Assembly: GCA_040255525.1 (NCBI GenBank)
Contig: JBDZVD010000019.1
Coordinates: 12,144-76,143, forward strand
Direction: 5' to 3'
Length of the DNA: 64,000 bases
From: Rugosimonospora sp040255525
GTDB taxonomy: Bacteria; Actinomycetota; Actinomycetes; Mycobacteriales; Micromonosporaceae
Part shown: positions 44,505-53,200 of the stretch, in pieces
How positions within the stretch are numbered: the stretch's first letter is position 1
Layout of the letters: each line of letters begins with the position of its first letter
Notes under the pieces: model-generated
Database searches by the model: none
Seen by the model: the letters and a program-made list of their open reading frames with translations, nothing else
Told to the model about the DNA's origin: nothing
Position numbers and translations under genes: made by a program

Positions 44505-46379
44505 GTGTTGATCGCGGTCGTGCCGGACGACTCCGGTGTGGGTGGGCCGCGTTCGGAGTCCGGCCCGCCCTCTCCGGGCGGGCCGGATGCTGTGTCCGGC
44601 CCAGTGCCCGCCCTCGGACCGGCCGGGGGAGCGTGGCTACGGCGGTTGGACGACGCCGGGCAGCCGCTCGCACCGGCACAGTGGACCCCCGACCTGGCCG
44701 CCGCGCTGCGCGCCGCGCCCGACGCGCGCGTGCTGTGGGCGTCGACCGCCGACTGCTACCCGCGCCTGCTGCGTGCCGGCGTGCGGGTGGCCCGCTGCCA
44801 CGACCTGGAGCTGACCGAGGCGCTCCTGCTGGGCTACGCGGGGCGGTGGGGTGAGCCGCGCTCGCTGGCCGCGGCGTGGGCGCGGCTGACCGGGGCACCG
44901 GTGCCGCCCGATCCGCCGGCGCGGCAGGCGACGCCGCCCGGCGACGGGCAGGGCACGCTGTTCGAGGCCGCCTGGTCGCCGCCGGCCGCCGGGTTCGACC
45001 CGCTCGCCGCGCTCATCCGGGTGTACCGCGACCAGCAGGCCCGGCTGGAAGCGGCCGGGCGGGAGCCGGCCGTCGACGGGGGCGGCCCGTCCGCGGGCGC
45101 CCGGCGCCCGGTGCCTTCCGGGGCCGCCTCGCGGGTGCCGCCGGAGGCCGTGCGGCGCCTGCGGCTGCTGGTCGCCGCGGAGTCGGCCGGCGCCCTGATC
45201 GCGGTCGAGATGGGGCACCACGGCCTGCCCTGGCGTGCCGACGTGCACCACGAGCTGCTGGTCGAGCTGCTCGGCGAGCCGTCGCCGGTGGGCGGGCCGC
45301 CCCGCCGGCTGGCGGATCTGGCCGGGCAGATCAGCGAGGCGTTCGGCGGGCAGCGCGTGCACCCGGAGTCGCCGGCCGAGGTGCTGCGCGCGTTCGCCCG
45401 CGAGGGCATCAGCCTGACCTCGACCCGCGCGTGGACGCTGCGCGGGGTGGACCATCCGGCGGTGCCGCTGCTGCTGGAGTACAAGGAGCTGTACCGGATC
45501 TGGACCGCGCACGGCTGGTCGTGGTGCCAGCAGTGGGTGCACCGGGGCCGGTTCCGGGCGGAGTACGTGCCCGGCGGCGTGGTCTCCGGCCGGTGGGCCA
45601 CCCGGGGTGGGGGAGCCCTGCAGATCCCCAAGGTGGTCCGCCGGGCCGTGCGCGCCGATCCGGGCTGGGTGCTGGTCGTGGCCGACGCCGGCCAGCTGGA
45701 GCCCCGGATCCTGGCCGCGGTCTCCGGCGACCCGCGCATGGCCCGGGCGGCCGGCTCCGGAGACATGTACGCGGCGCTCGCCGCGGAGGCGTTCGGCGGC
45801 GACCGGGCGAAGGCCAAGGTGGCCCTGCTCGGCGCGATGTACGGCCAGACCGGCGGCCAGGCGGTGCCGGCCCTGGCCGCGCTGCGCGGCTCGTACCCGG
45901 TCGCGCTGTCCTACGTCGAGGACGCCGCACGGATCGGGGAGGCGGGGGGCCTGGTCCGTTCCTGGCTCGGCCGCACGTGCCCGCCCCCGTCGGTCACCTG
46001 GAGCGCCTGGGCCGAGCCGAGCGGGGCCCTCGACCCCGAGGCCGCCGGCGGCGAGGCGCTTCCCGACGGGCCCCGGGGTGGGGCTGCGGCGCGGGCGCGT
46101 GGCCGGTTCACCCGGAACTTCGTCATCCAGGCCACCGCGGCCGAGTTCGCGCTGTCCCTGCTGGCCCTGCTGCGCGCGACACTCGCCGGCAGCGACGCCG
46201 AACTGGTGTTCTTCCAGCACGACGAGGTGGTGGTGCACTGCCCGGAGCCCGACGCGCCGAGGGTCGTCGCCGCCGTGGAGGCCGCCTGCGAGCGGGCCGG
46301 CCGGCTGCTGTTCGGCGGCACGCCGGTGCGGTTCCCGCTCGACGTGTCGGTGGTCGGCTGCTACGCGGACGCGAAGTAG
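44505..46379 (+). CDS. Family A DNA polymerase-like protein (actinobacterial type)
   Basis: 624 residues from GTG 44505. The polymerase half has motif A VVADAGQLEPRILAAVSGD, motif B around AKVALLGAMYGQTGGQ and motif C FFQHDEVVVHC, so the two catalytic Asp, in motifs A and C, are present. The N-terminal part (VLWASTADCYPRLLRAG, CHDLELTEALLLG) corresponds to the exonuclease-like domain of these proteins, usually annotated bifunctional 3'-5' exonuclease/DNA polymerase, but I see no DxE exonuclease motif. Shorter than Pol I (no 5' nuclease). Likely a repair polymerase. Its 3' end overlaps the convergent Nudix gene by 19 bp. Confidence 0.88.
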   Translation: MLIAVVPDDSGVGGPRSESGPPSPGGPDAVSGPVPALGPAGGAWLRRLDDAGQPLAPAQWTPDLAAALRAAPDARVLWASTADCYPRLLRAGVRVARCHDLELTEALLLGYAGRWGEPRSLAAAWARLTGAPVPPDPPARQATPPGDGQGTLFEAAWSPPAAGFDPLAALIRVYRDQQARLEAAGREPAVDGGGPSAGARRPVPSGAASRVPPEAVRRLRLLVAAESAGALIAVEMGHHGLPWRADVHHELLVELLGEPSPVGGPPRRLADLAGQISEAFGGQRVHPESPAEVLRAFAREGISLTSTRAWTLRGVDHPAVPLLLEYKELYRIWTAHGWSWCQQWVHRGRFRAEYVPGGVVSGRWATRGGGALQIPKVVRRAVRADPGWVLVVADAGQLEPRILAAVSGDPRMARAAGSGDMYAALAAEAFGGDRAKAKVALLGAMYGQTGGQAVPALAALRGSYPVALSYVEDAARIGEAGGLVRSWLGRTCPPPSVTWSAWAEPSGALDPEAAGGEALPDGPRGGAAARARGRFTRNFVIQATAAEFALSLLALLRATLAGSDAELVFFQHDEVVVHCPEPDAPRVVAAVEAACERAGRLLFGGTPVRFPLDVSVVGCYADAK

Positions 46380-46909
46380 GCGGCCACCACGTCGGTGTGG
46401 GTGGGAAACGCGAGCGGCCGGGCGTCCTCGATGACCAGCCACTCCGACGCCTCCTCGGTGGGCGCCGAGGGGGGCAGGTCGGCCTGCTCGCGGATGGGCA
46501 GGCGGCCGAAGATGTTCAGGGTGCCGCGGGTACTGATCGTGTCGACGAGCGCGACCCGCTCGGGGTCACCGGTCAGCCCGGTCTCCTCGCGCAGTTCCCG
46601 CACCGCGGCCTCCTGCCAGGTCTCGCCGACCTCGATGAACCCGCCGGGCAGCGCCAGCTGACCCCGCGCCGGTTCGATGTCGCGTCGCACGACGACCAGG
46701 CCGACCGTGTCGGGTCCGGTGCGCACCGGCAGCAGGATCACCGCCACCGGTAGCGGGTTGAGCCAGGTGGTCTCGCCGCAGTGGGGGCACACCCGTGGCC
46801 AGGCCGCTCCGGGGGAGTACGCGGTGCCGCAGTAGGAGCAGTGCGAGTGCTGGATCAGGTTGGTCCGCTGCCAGCTGTGCGGAGACTGCATGTCTGAACC
46901 GTAGGTCAT
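46361..46909 (-). CDS. Nudix hydrolase with N-terminal zinc ribbon
   Basis: 182 residues from ATG 46909 (ATG 46891 possible). CSYCGTAYSPGAAWPRVCPHC is a four-Cys zinc ribbon (with CxxC pairs), followed by the complete Nudix box, GGFIEVGETWQEAAVRELRE then ETGL. Substrate, a nucleoside diphosphate derivative, is not predictable; the zinc ribbon recalls NudC-type NADH pyrophosphatases but the SQPWPFPxS motif is absent. Confidence 0.93.
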   Translation of the reverse strand: MTYGSDMQSPHSWQRTNLIQHSHCSYCGTAYSPGAAWPRVCPHCGETTWLNPLPVAVILLPVRTGPDTVGLVVVRRDIEPARGQLALPGGFIEVGETWQEAAVRELREETGLTGDPERVALVDTISTRGTLNIFGRLPIREQADLPPSAPTEEASEWLVIEDARPLAFPTHTDVVAAYFASA

Positions 46910-47059
46910 TACCCTCGGTAACCCGTGCCGACATGAGTGAATTTTCCCGCGCGGCCACTTGCGGTACCCGCGCCCGGGCGGTTAGCTGATCGCATTGGTT
47001 CGGGTACTGAACGCGAACGCCCTGGCCCGGGGCGGGGTAGGAAAGGGTGCGTTCCGGCG

Positions 47060-47644
47060 ATGCGTCTCGACCACAGCTTCGTCGTCCCGGTGCCGGCGCC
47101 GCTGGCCTGGGCCGCGTTGCTGGACGCCGGCGCCGGGCCGCCGCTGCTGCCGGGAATGGCGATCAGCACCCGCGCCGACGACCGGTTCGCGGGCACCCTG
47201 CGGGTACGGATCGGTCCCGTGACGCTCTGTTATCAAGGTAGCGGACGGTACGTCGTCCGGGACCCGTCCTCGCGGCACCTCATGGTCGAGGCCGCCGGCC
47301 AGGACGTGCACGGGGGTGGCACCGCCGCCGCCACGGCGAGCGCGACGTTGCGCGAGGGGCCCAACCGGACCACCCGGGTGGATCTGTGCGCCGAACTGGC
47401 CATGACCGGGCGGCTCATGCGCAGCGACCGGCGACTGGTCCAGGCGGCCGGTGCCCGGATGCTCACCCAGGTGGCCGACGCGCTGACCGCGCGGTTGACC
47501 GCCGGGGAGCCGGAGGGCGGCAACCCTCCGGCGGTGCCCGCGCCACCCCCGGTACCCGCCCGCGTGCGCGGCCTGTTGCCGTACGTGTGCGCGTTCCTGC
47601 TGGGCGGCCTGCTCACCCTCGCGGTGATCTTCGCGGCCGCATGA
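47060..47644 (+). CDS. SRPBCC-family protein with C-terminal membrane anchor (CoxG-like)
   Basis: 194 residues, ATG 47060. MRLDHSFVVPVPAPLAWAAL opens the START/Bet v1-like fold typical of CoxG (carbon monoxide dehydrogenase subunit G) proteins; a Pro-rich linker then leads to one membrane helix (VCAFLLGGLLTLAVIFAAA). No CO dehydrogenase genes are nearby, so a generic lipid or cofactor-binding role is more likely. Confidence 0.87.
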   Translation: MRLDHSFVVPVPAPLAWAALLDAGAGPPLLPGMAISTRADDRFAGTLRVRIGPVTLCYQGSGRYVVRDPSSRHLMVEAAGQDVHGGGTAAATASATLREGPNRTTRVDLCAELAMTGRLMRSDRRLVQAAGARMLTQVADALTARLTAGEPEGGNPPAVPAPPPVPARVRGLLPYVCAFLLGGLLTLAVIFAAA

Positions 47645-47850
47645 CGCTCCGTGCCCACAGGCTGACTGTCCTCAGCCTGTGGATAACTGTTGGGGAAAAC
47701 CGGCCGACTGCTGTGGACGGCCAGTGGACAGCGCCGTGTCGGTCAACGTTGATCCACCGGCGGTGGCGCCGCGGGTCCCGCGGCCCCTCGGCCGAACGGA
47801 GGAACCCACCGGGAAAGCCGTGATGGCGGAAGCGCGCCGGTCGTGGGAGC

Positions 47851-48744
47851 TCAGCCGGTACCCGTCCCGGGCAGGCCGAGCAGGCGTACCGGGTTGTCCC
47901 AGCACACCGCGCGCAGCCACGCGTCGCCGAGGTTCAGCCGCGCCAGCGACTCCAACTGGTGCGCGTACGGGTAGGGGATGTTGGGGAAATCGCTGCCGAG
48001 CATCACCCGGCCGGCGAGGCCCAGGTCCCGGATACGGGGCAGAAGCCGGGGCGGTAGGGGGGCCAGCCCCTCGAAAAAGTCGGTGAACGCCATGGTGGTG
48101 TCCAGGGACACCCGGGGGTACCGGTCGGCCAGGTCGAGGAACCCCTCGTACTCCGGCGCGCCCAGGTGCGCGATGACCGCGGTCAGCCGCGGGTACCGGG
48201 CGAGCGTGGCGCCGAACGGCCCCGGTCCGGTGTAGCCGGCCGCCACCGGGCCGGAGCCGGCGTGCACGACGACCGGCACGCCGGCCTCGCTCAGCCGGCC
48301 CCAGACCGGATCCAGCAGCGGGTCGTTGGGATCGAACCCGCCCACCTGAAGGTGCACCTTGAAGATCTGCGCCCCGCGCTCCAGCGCGGAGTCGACGTAA
48401 CCGGCGACGCCCGGCTCCGGGTAGAACGTGGCGCTGGCCAGGCAGCCGGGCGCCGTACCGGAGAAGTCCAGCGTCCAGTCGTTGAGGTCGGCGGCCATCG
48501 CTGGCCGGTGCGCGTACGCCAGGGCGGAGTAGTGCCGCACGCCGAGCGCGGCGAGGTGGGCCACCCGGCGCCCGTCCGGCCACCGGTACTCCACCGGCCA
48601 CGGCCGCCCGAGCAGCGGCCCGCCCTCGGCGAAGTGCGCCCAGACGCGGCGCTGCATCCTCGGCGGCATGAAGTGCACGTGTACGTCGGCCAGGCCGGGT
48701 AGGCCCAGTCCCCGCCAGAACGCCGGGACCTCGCTGTCCTTCAC
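47851..48744 (-). CDS. Amidohydrolase (metal-dependent TIM barrel)
   Basis: 297 residues; GTG 48744 overlaps the stop of the upstream gene (GTGA). The first metal motif is ADVHVHFMPP, then FKVHLQVGG, VVVHAGSG, VIAHLGAPE and MLGSDFPN, the order of the amidohydrolase-2 family (decarboxylases and hydrolases such as ACMSD). No reaction can be named. Translationally coupled to the YdjM-like membrane protein. Confidence 0.92.
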   Translation of the reverse strand: MKDSEVPAFWRGLGLPGLADVHVHFMPPRMQRRVWAHFAEGGPLLGRPWPVEYRWPDGRRVAHLAALGVRHYSALAYAHRPAMAADLNDWTLDFSGTAPGCLASATFYPEPGVAGYVDSALERGAQIFKVHLQVGGFDPNDPLLDPVWGRLSEAGVPVVVHAGSGPVAAGYTGPGPFGATLARYPRLTAVIAHLGAPEYEGFLDLADRYPRVSLDTTMAFTDFFEGLAPLPPRLLPRIRDLGLAGRVMLGSDFPNIPYPYAHQLESLARLNLGDAWLRAVCWDNPVRLLGLPGTGTG

Positions 48745-49550
48745 AGCTTCAGGTTGTACCGGTCCAGCAGTTGCGGCGCGAGCAGTCCGACCGCGGCCAG
48801 GACGGAGATCACAGTGAACAGGCCGCGCCAGAAGAACAACTCCACCTTGCCGCCGACCTGGGTCGCGATCGCGTTCGGTACGCCGACGCACCGCCACATC
48901 CGCCGGCCCAGAGGGATCGGCCAGGCGATCGGGCAGCCGTGGCTGGTGAGCATGTCGCCGAGCAGGTGCACGATCCCGCCGGCGCCCAGGGCGATGCCCA
49001 GCATCGGGTACCCGCGGTCGCCGTGCAGCCGGGTGTACGTGAACAGAGTCGCGCCCAGCGCGGTCAGCGTGACGATGACCCAGCCGGCGCGGTGCGCCCA
49101 CTTCTCGAACAGCCCGCGTAGCGCCATGGCGAACGTGACGAACAGCACAGACAGCACGGCCCACTTGCCGAAGTGCAGGCACAACTCGAAGACGCCGACG
49201 CCGAGGCCGATGTTGAACGGCAGGGTGTGGGTGAACGTCCGGTGGCCGTTGTGCAGGTGGGGATCCTTGCGGGTACGGGTCAGGTCGTACACGCCGAGGG
49301 AGAACTTCTCCACGCACTCGGCGAGAAACAGCGAGAACACGCCGAACGTGTGTGCCACGGTGGCCCCGCCCTGGTCGGTGGTGACCCGTCCGGACAGGTC
49401 CAGGTCGGGGACGAGCGCGCCGCCGGCGCACATGGCTGTGCCGACGGCCAGCTCGATCGGAGTCTGGTGGAAGTTCGCGAAGTGCGCCAGCGCCAGCGAA
49501 CCGGCAAGCCACGCGGCGGCGCCGGACAATGCGTGAGAGGGCCCCATCAT
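48741..49550 (-). CDS. YdjM/LexA-binding-type membrane-bound metal-dependent hydrolase (DUF457)
   Basis: 269 residues, ATG 49550 (MMGPSHALSG). Conserved residues of the family are visible: H in MGPSHALSG, DLD in ALVPDLDLSG, HRTFTH in NGHRTFTHTL and HLLGDMLTSHG. Four or more hydrophobic helices. The family is named after E. coli YdjM; catalytic activity has not been shown to my knowledge. Confidence 0.92.
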   Translation of the reverse strand: MMGPSHALSGAAAWLAGSLALAHFANFHQTPIELAVGTAMCAGGALVPDLDLSGRVTTDQGGATVAHTFGVFSLFLAECVEKFSLGVYDLTRTRKDPHLHNGHRTFTHTLPFNIGLGVGVFELCLHFGKWAVLSVLFVTFAMALRGLFEKWAHRAGWVIVTLTALGATLFTYTRLHGDRGYPMLGIALGAGGIVHLLGDMLTSHGCPIAWPIPLGRRMWRCVGVPNAIATQVGGKVELFFWRGLFTVISVLAAVGLLAPQLLDRYNLKL

Positions 49551-49620
49551 GGCAGGCAGTGTGCCGGTCGTCAGGGCCGGAATCGAGGATCTTCCGCCGA
49601 TGTCCGCTGTATACGTGTCG

Positions 49621-50385
49621 CTATGAAATGACCTTTCCGCCGGCCACGTCGATGGTGACTCCGGTGACCCAGGACGAGGCGTCCGAGGCGAGGTACGCGG
49701 CCGCGGCCGCGACGTCCGACGGCTCGCCGACGCGACCCAGCGGGAAAGATCGGCCCAGCTCCTCGCGCTGTCGCGGGGTCAGGTGCCGGTCCATCTTCGC
49801 GTTGTGCACCGCGGCCGGCGCCAGGCAGTTGACCCGCACCCCGCGCGGCGCCAGCTCGGCGGCGAGGTGCCGAGTGAGCATCACCACTCCCGCCTTCGCG
49901 GCCGCGTACGCGGCGTTGGCGCCGGACGGCTGGCGCCCGGCCGAGGACGACATGGTGATGACCGATCCCCGGCCGCGGGAGGCCATCGCCGGTACGAACG
50001 CCTGGACGGTCAGGAATGTCGAGGTCAGCTCGCTGTCGATGATCCGGCGGAACTCGTCGACGGGCATGTCCAGGAACGCCTGCGGTGCGCCGGCGCCGCC
50101 GGCGAAGGCGGCCAGCAGGTCGACCGGGCCCAGCTCGTCGGCCACCCGGTCGCGCAGCCGGGCCACGGCGGCCGGGTCGGTGCAGTCCGCCGCGACCGCG
50201 ATCGCCTCGCCGCCGCCGTTCCAGACCTGCTCCCGGACCTCCTCCAGGGCCGGCTCGTCGCGCCCCACCACGGCCACGCGCATCTTCTGCGCCGCCAGCA
50301 GCCGGCAGGTGGCGGCGCCGATGCTGCCGGAGCCACCGGTCACCACCGCCACCCGGCGAGCCAGGTCGGGAAAGCTGGGGCTCAT
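49621..50385 (-). CDS. Short-chain dehydrogenase/reductase
   Basis: 254 residues; ATG 50385 overlaps the upstream stop (ATGA). Cofactor motif TGGSGSIG, then the catalytic set: Ser in ITMSSSAG, Tyr and Lys in AYAAAKAG. The NAG position reads AFAGGAG. Classical SDR with all active residues; substrate unknown. Second gene after the DUF1707 protein. Confidence 0.93.
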   Translation of the reverse strand: MSPSFPDLARRVAVVTGGSGSIGAATCRLLAAQKMRVAVVGRDEPALEEVREQVWNGGGEAIAVAADCTDPAAVARLRDRVADELGPVDLLAAFAGGAGAPQAFLDMPVDEFRRIIDSELTSTFLTVQAFVPAMASRGRGSVITMSSSAGRQPSGANAAYAAAKAGVVMLTRHLAAELAPRGVRVNCLAPAAVHNAKMDRHLTPRQREELGRSFPLGRVGEPSDVAAAAAYLASDASSWVTGVTIDVAGGKVIS

Positions 50386-50927
50386 CGCCGGTTCCACGGC
50401 CCAGCGCCGCTCGAGGCCCAGGGACCGTGATGACCCCATGGCCCCTGGCCCCATGGTCCGCGTTCCCACGGTCCCTGGCCCCACGGGCCGCGCCCCCACG
50501 GTCCGCCCCACGGCCCCCGGCCCTGCGCGGCGTACCAGGCCCAGCGCCGGTGCCGTAGCACGCTGAACGCCAGTACCAGCAGCGGGATCAGCGGCCAGAA
50601 GAAGTGCGCGCCGGACAGTACCCACAGGCCGACGAGCGCACCGCCGATCAGCACCGCCCCTCCGGCGTGCATCCGCAACCGGCGCCGGATGCCGGCCAGC
50701 GCCTCGGGCGTGTGGTGCAGCGCGTCCCAGCCGCCGTCGGGCAGGTCGGCGGTCAGCGGGCCCAGTTCGTCGCGGTACTTGGCCTGGTACACCCGGGTGA
50801 GGCGCTCGTCGCCCTCTTCCAGGCTCAGCCGGCCCTCGCTGACCGCGGCGCGCAGGATCGTGGCGACCTGTTCGCGTTCGGCGTCGGAGGTCCGGACCCG
50901 TCCCGGATCCTCAGACTGTTCGGACAT
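50382..50927 (-). CDS. DUF1707 membrane protein with PWG-repeat tail
   Basis: 181 residues, ATG 50927 with AGAGGAG upstream. The DUF1707 domain (RTSDAEREQVATILRAAVSE then GRLSLEEGDERL, about 10-65) is followed by two membrane helices (GGAVLIGGALVGLWVL, FFWPLIPLLVLAFSVL) and a C-terminal tail of about eight PWG/GPW units (GRGPWGQGPWERGPWG). It is divergent from a histidine kinase whose N-terminus has the same kind of PWG tract. Confidence 0.92.
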   Translation of the reverse strand: MSEQSEDPGRVRTSDAEREQVATILRAAVSEGRLSLEEGDERLTRVYQAKYRDELGPLTADLPDGGWDALHHTPEALAGIRRRLRMHAGGAVLIGGALVGLWVLSGAHFFWPLIPLLVLAFSVLRHRRWAWYAAQGRGPWGGPWGRGPWGQGPWERGPWGQGPWGHHGPWASSGAGPWNRR

Positions 50928-51133
50928 GCCAACTCCTCTTCCTCGGTGCCGGGCGGGGCGCCCGGTCACCGTCCCAGCGTGCGTCCCCCGGTACCGGTGT
51001 GTCGTCGGGCGGGCGGCGGCACCGGGAGTGCCGCCCGGGGCGTAGCGGGCCGGGCCGGGTACTCCGCCCGGCGTAGCGGGCCGCCTCCGGCTCGACGACG
51101 CGGGGCGGAGCGCCGGTGACCTACCGTTGTTTC

Positions 51134-52474
51134 GTGGACAGCCCGACCGCCCCGGATCCGGACCTGCCGCGCGAGGATCCGTCCCGCCCGGCGGGCCCGG
51201 CGGTGGGTGCCGTGGACCGCGCCCGGGGACGGGAGGGCCACGGCGGCCAACGCTGGGGCGGCGGCCGCGGGGGCCCGCCCTGGGGCGAGGGGGGCGGCGG
51301 CCCGTGGGGGCGTGGCGGCCCGTGGGGGCGCGGCCGGCGGGGTCCGGCTGTCCGGCTGGCTGTCTTCGTGGCGGTCATCCAGCTGGTCGGCAGCAGCGGC
51401 GCGGCGCACTTCCACGCCGAGGGGAGCACCCGGCCGCTCTCGCACTTCGGGTACCTGCTGCTGCTGGCCGGCCCGGCGGCACTGGTACCGCGGCGGCGGT
51501 GGCGGGTACCCACGCTGACCGTGGTGCTCGCCGTCACGCTGGCGTACTACCTGCTCGACTACCCGTTCGGCCCGGCGTTTCTGGCGGCGCTGGTCGCCAT
51601 CCTGGGGACGGTACGCGCGGGGCACCGGCTGGCCGCCGGGGTGCTGTCCGCCGCCGCGTACCTGATCTACGTCTTCTTCGGCGACCTGGTGCCCACGATC
51701 GGCGGGGCGCCGGTCCGCACGCCGAGCCTGAGCATGGCGCTCGGCCTGGCCGCCTGGCTGGCCGTCGTCCTCGTGGTCGCCGAGGGGATCCGGGTGCGTT
51801 CCGTGCGGTTCGCCGAGATCGCCCGTGCCCGCGCCGAACAGCTGCGCGCCCGGGCCGAGCAGCAGCGCCGCCAGGCCAGCGAGGAGCGGCTGCGCATCGC
51901 CCGCGAACTGCATGACGTGCTGGGCCACCACCTATCGTTGATCAACGTACAGGCGGGCGTCGGGCTGCACCTGATGGACGAGCGCCCGGAGCAGGCGCGC
52001 GCGTCCCTGCAGGCCATCAAGCAGGCCAGCGCCGAGGCGCTGCGCGAGGTCCGCTCGGTGCTCGGCGTGCTGCGCCCCGAGGACGAGGCGGCTCCCCGGG
52101 CGCCCGCGCCCAGCCTGGCGAACCTGTCCACGCTCGTGGAGGGGTCCGATACCGAGGTCGTCATCACCGGCACTGCCGCTGCGCTGCCCGCCGAACTGGA
52201 CCGGGCGGCGTTCCGCATCGCCCAGGAGGCGTTGACCAACGTCCGCCGGCACGCCGGGGCACAGGCCCGGGCGACGGTGACCATCGGGTACGGCGAGGAC
52301 GAGCTGACGGTACGGGTGGACGACAACGGTACCGGCGGGCAACCGGCCGAGGACGGCAACGGGATCGCCGGTATGCGTGCCCGGGCGACCGCGTTGGGCG
52401 GTACGTTGAGCGCCGGCCCTGGCCCGGCCGGCGGGTTCCGGGTCGAGGCCCACCTGCCCTGGGGGAGTGGATGA
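51134..52474 (+). CDS. Sensor histidine kinase (HisKA_3 / NarL type)
   Basis: 446 residues from GTG 51134; TACCGT (51122-51127) six bases before it suggests a leaderless mRNA, whereas GTG 51116 adds an unlikely TYRCF lead. A Gly/Trp/Pro-rich cytoplasmic tract (GGPWGRGGPWGRG) precedes about five membrane helices; the phospho-acceptor is in RIARELHDVLGHH (about His260) and the ATP-binding domain has EALTNVRRHA and DNGTGG. Works with the response regulator that overlaps its stop (ATGA). The signal is unknown. Confidence 0.94.
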   Translation: MDSPTAPDPDLPREDPSRPAGPAVGAVDRARGREGHGGQRWGGGRGGPPWGEGGGGPWGRGGPWGRGRRGPAVRLAVFVAVIQLVGSSGAAHFHAEGSTRPLSHFGYLLLLAGPAALVPRRRWRVPTLTVVLAVTLAYYLLDYPFGPAFLAALVAILGTVRAGHRLAAGVLSAAAYLIYVFFGDLVPTIGGAPVRTPSLSMALGLAAWLAVVLVVAEGIRVRSVRFAEIARARAEQLRARAEQQRRQASEERLRIARELHDVLGHHLSLINVQAGVGLHLMDERPEQARASLQAIKQASAEALREVRSVLGVLRPEDEAAPRAPAPSLANLSTLVEGSDTEVVITGTAAALPAELDRAAFRIAQEALTNVRRHAGAQARATVTIGYGEDELTVRVDDNGTGGQPAEDGNGIAGMRARATALGGTLSAGPGPAGGFRVEAHLPWGSG

Positions 52475-53136
52475 TCAAGGTACTGCTGGCCGACGACCAG
52501 GCACTGGTACGGGCCGGGTTCCGTGCCCTGCTCGACGCGCAGGACGACATCGAGGTGGTCGGCGAGGCCAGCGACGGCGCGCAGGCCGTGCGCCTGGCCC
52601 GCCAGTGCAAGCCCGACGTGCTGCTCATGGACATCCGGATGCCCGGCCTGGACGGGCTGGAAGCGACCCGGCGCATCGCCGCCGATCCGGCGCTGACCTG
52701 CGTTCACGTGGTCATCCTGACCACGTTCGACCTGGACGAGTACGTGTTCGAGGCGCTGCGGGTGGGGGCCAGCGGGTTCCTGGTCAAGGACACCGAGCCG
52801 GTGGAGCTGCTGCGCGGGGTACGCGCGGTGGCCGGCGGAGACGCCCTGCTCTCGCCGGGGGTGACCCGCCGGCTGATCGCCGAGTTCGCCTCCCGGGCCC
52901 GGGCGCCCCGCGCGCCCAAGGACCTGGCCGCGCTGACCGACCGGGAGCGGGAGGTGATGGCGCTGGTCGGCGAGGGGCTGTCCAACGAGGAGATCGCCGA
53001 ACGGCTGGTGGTCAGCCCGGCGACGGCGAAGACGCACGTCAGCCGCGCGATGGTGAAGCTGTCGGCACGCGACCGGGCGCAGCTGGTGGTGTTCGCGTAC
53101 GAGGCCGGGCTGGTGCGCCCGGGCTGGCTGGGCTGA
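52471..53136 (+). CDS. NarL/LuxR-family response regulator
   Basis: 221 residues, ATG 52471 overlapping the kinase stop. Receiver domain with acidic pair ADDQ, phosphorylation site Asp54 (LLMDIRMPG) and switch Lys (FLVKD); C-terminal LuxR-type helix-turn-helix TDREREVMALVGEGLSNEEI then AERLVVSPATAKTHVSRAM. Cognate partner of the kinase upstream. Confidence 0.97.
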   Translation: MIKVLLADDQALVRAGFRALLDAQDDIEVVGEASDGAQAVRLARQCKPDVLLMDIRMPGLDGLEATRRIAADPALTCVHVVILTTFDLDEYVFEALRVGASGFLVKDTEPVELLRGVRAVAGGDALLSPGVTRRLIAEFASRARAPRAPKDLAALTDREREVMALVGEGLSNEEIAERLVVSPATAKTHVSRAMVKLSARDRAQLVVFAYEAGLVRPGWLG

Positions 53137-53200
53137 GAAGGTCCGGCCGTAGCTCAGGGCACGGGAACCGGCCGGGCCCGGCGGAGCCCCGGGGCGGCGC

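Noticed and set aside
53145..53200. tRNA-like words (GTAGCTCAG) between the response regulator and the next gene
   Set aside because: No acceptor stem, anticodon arm or T-arm can be formed around it; the region is more like a short terminator.
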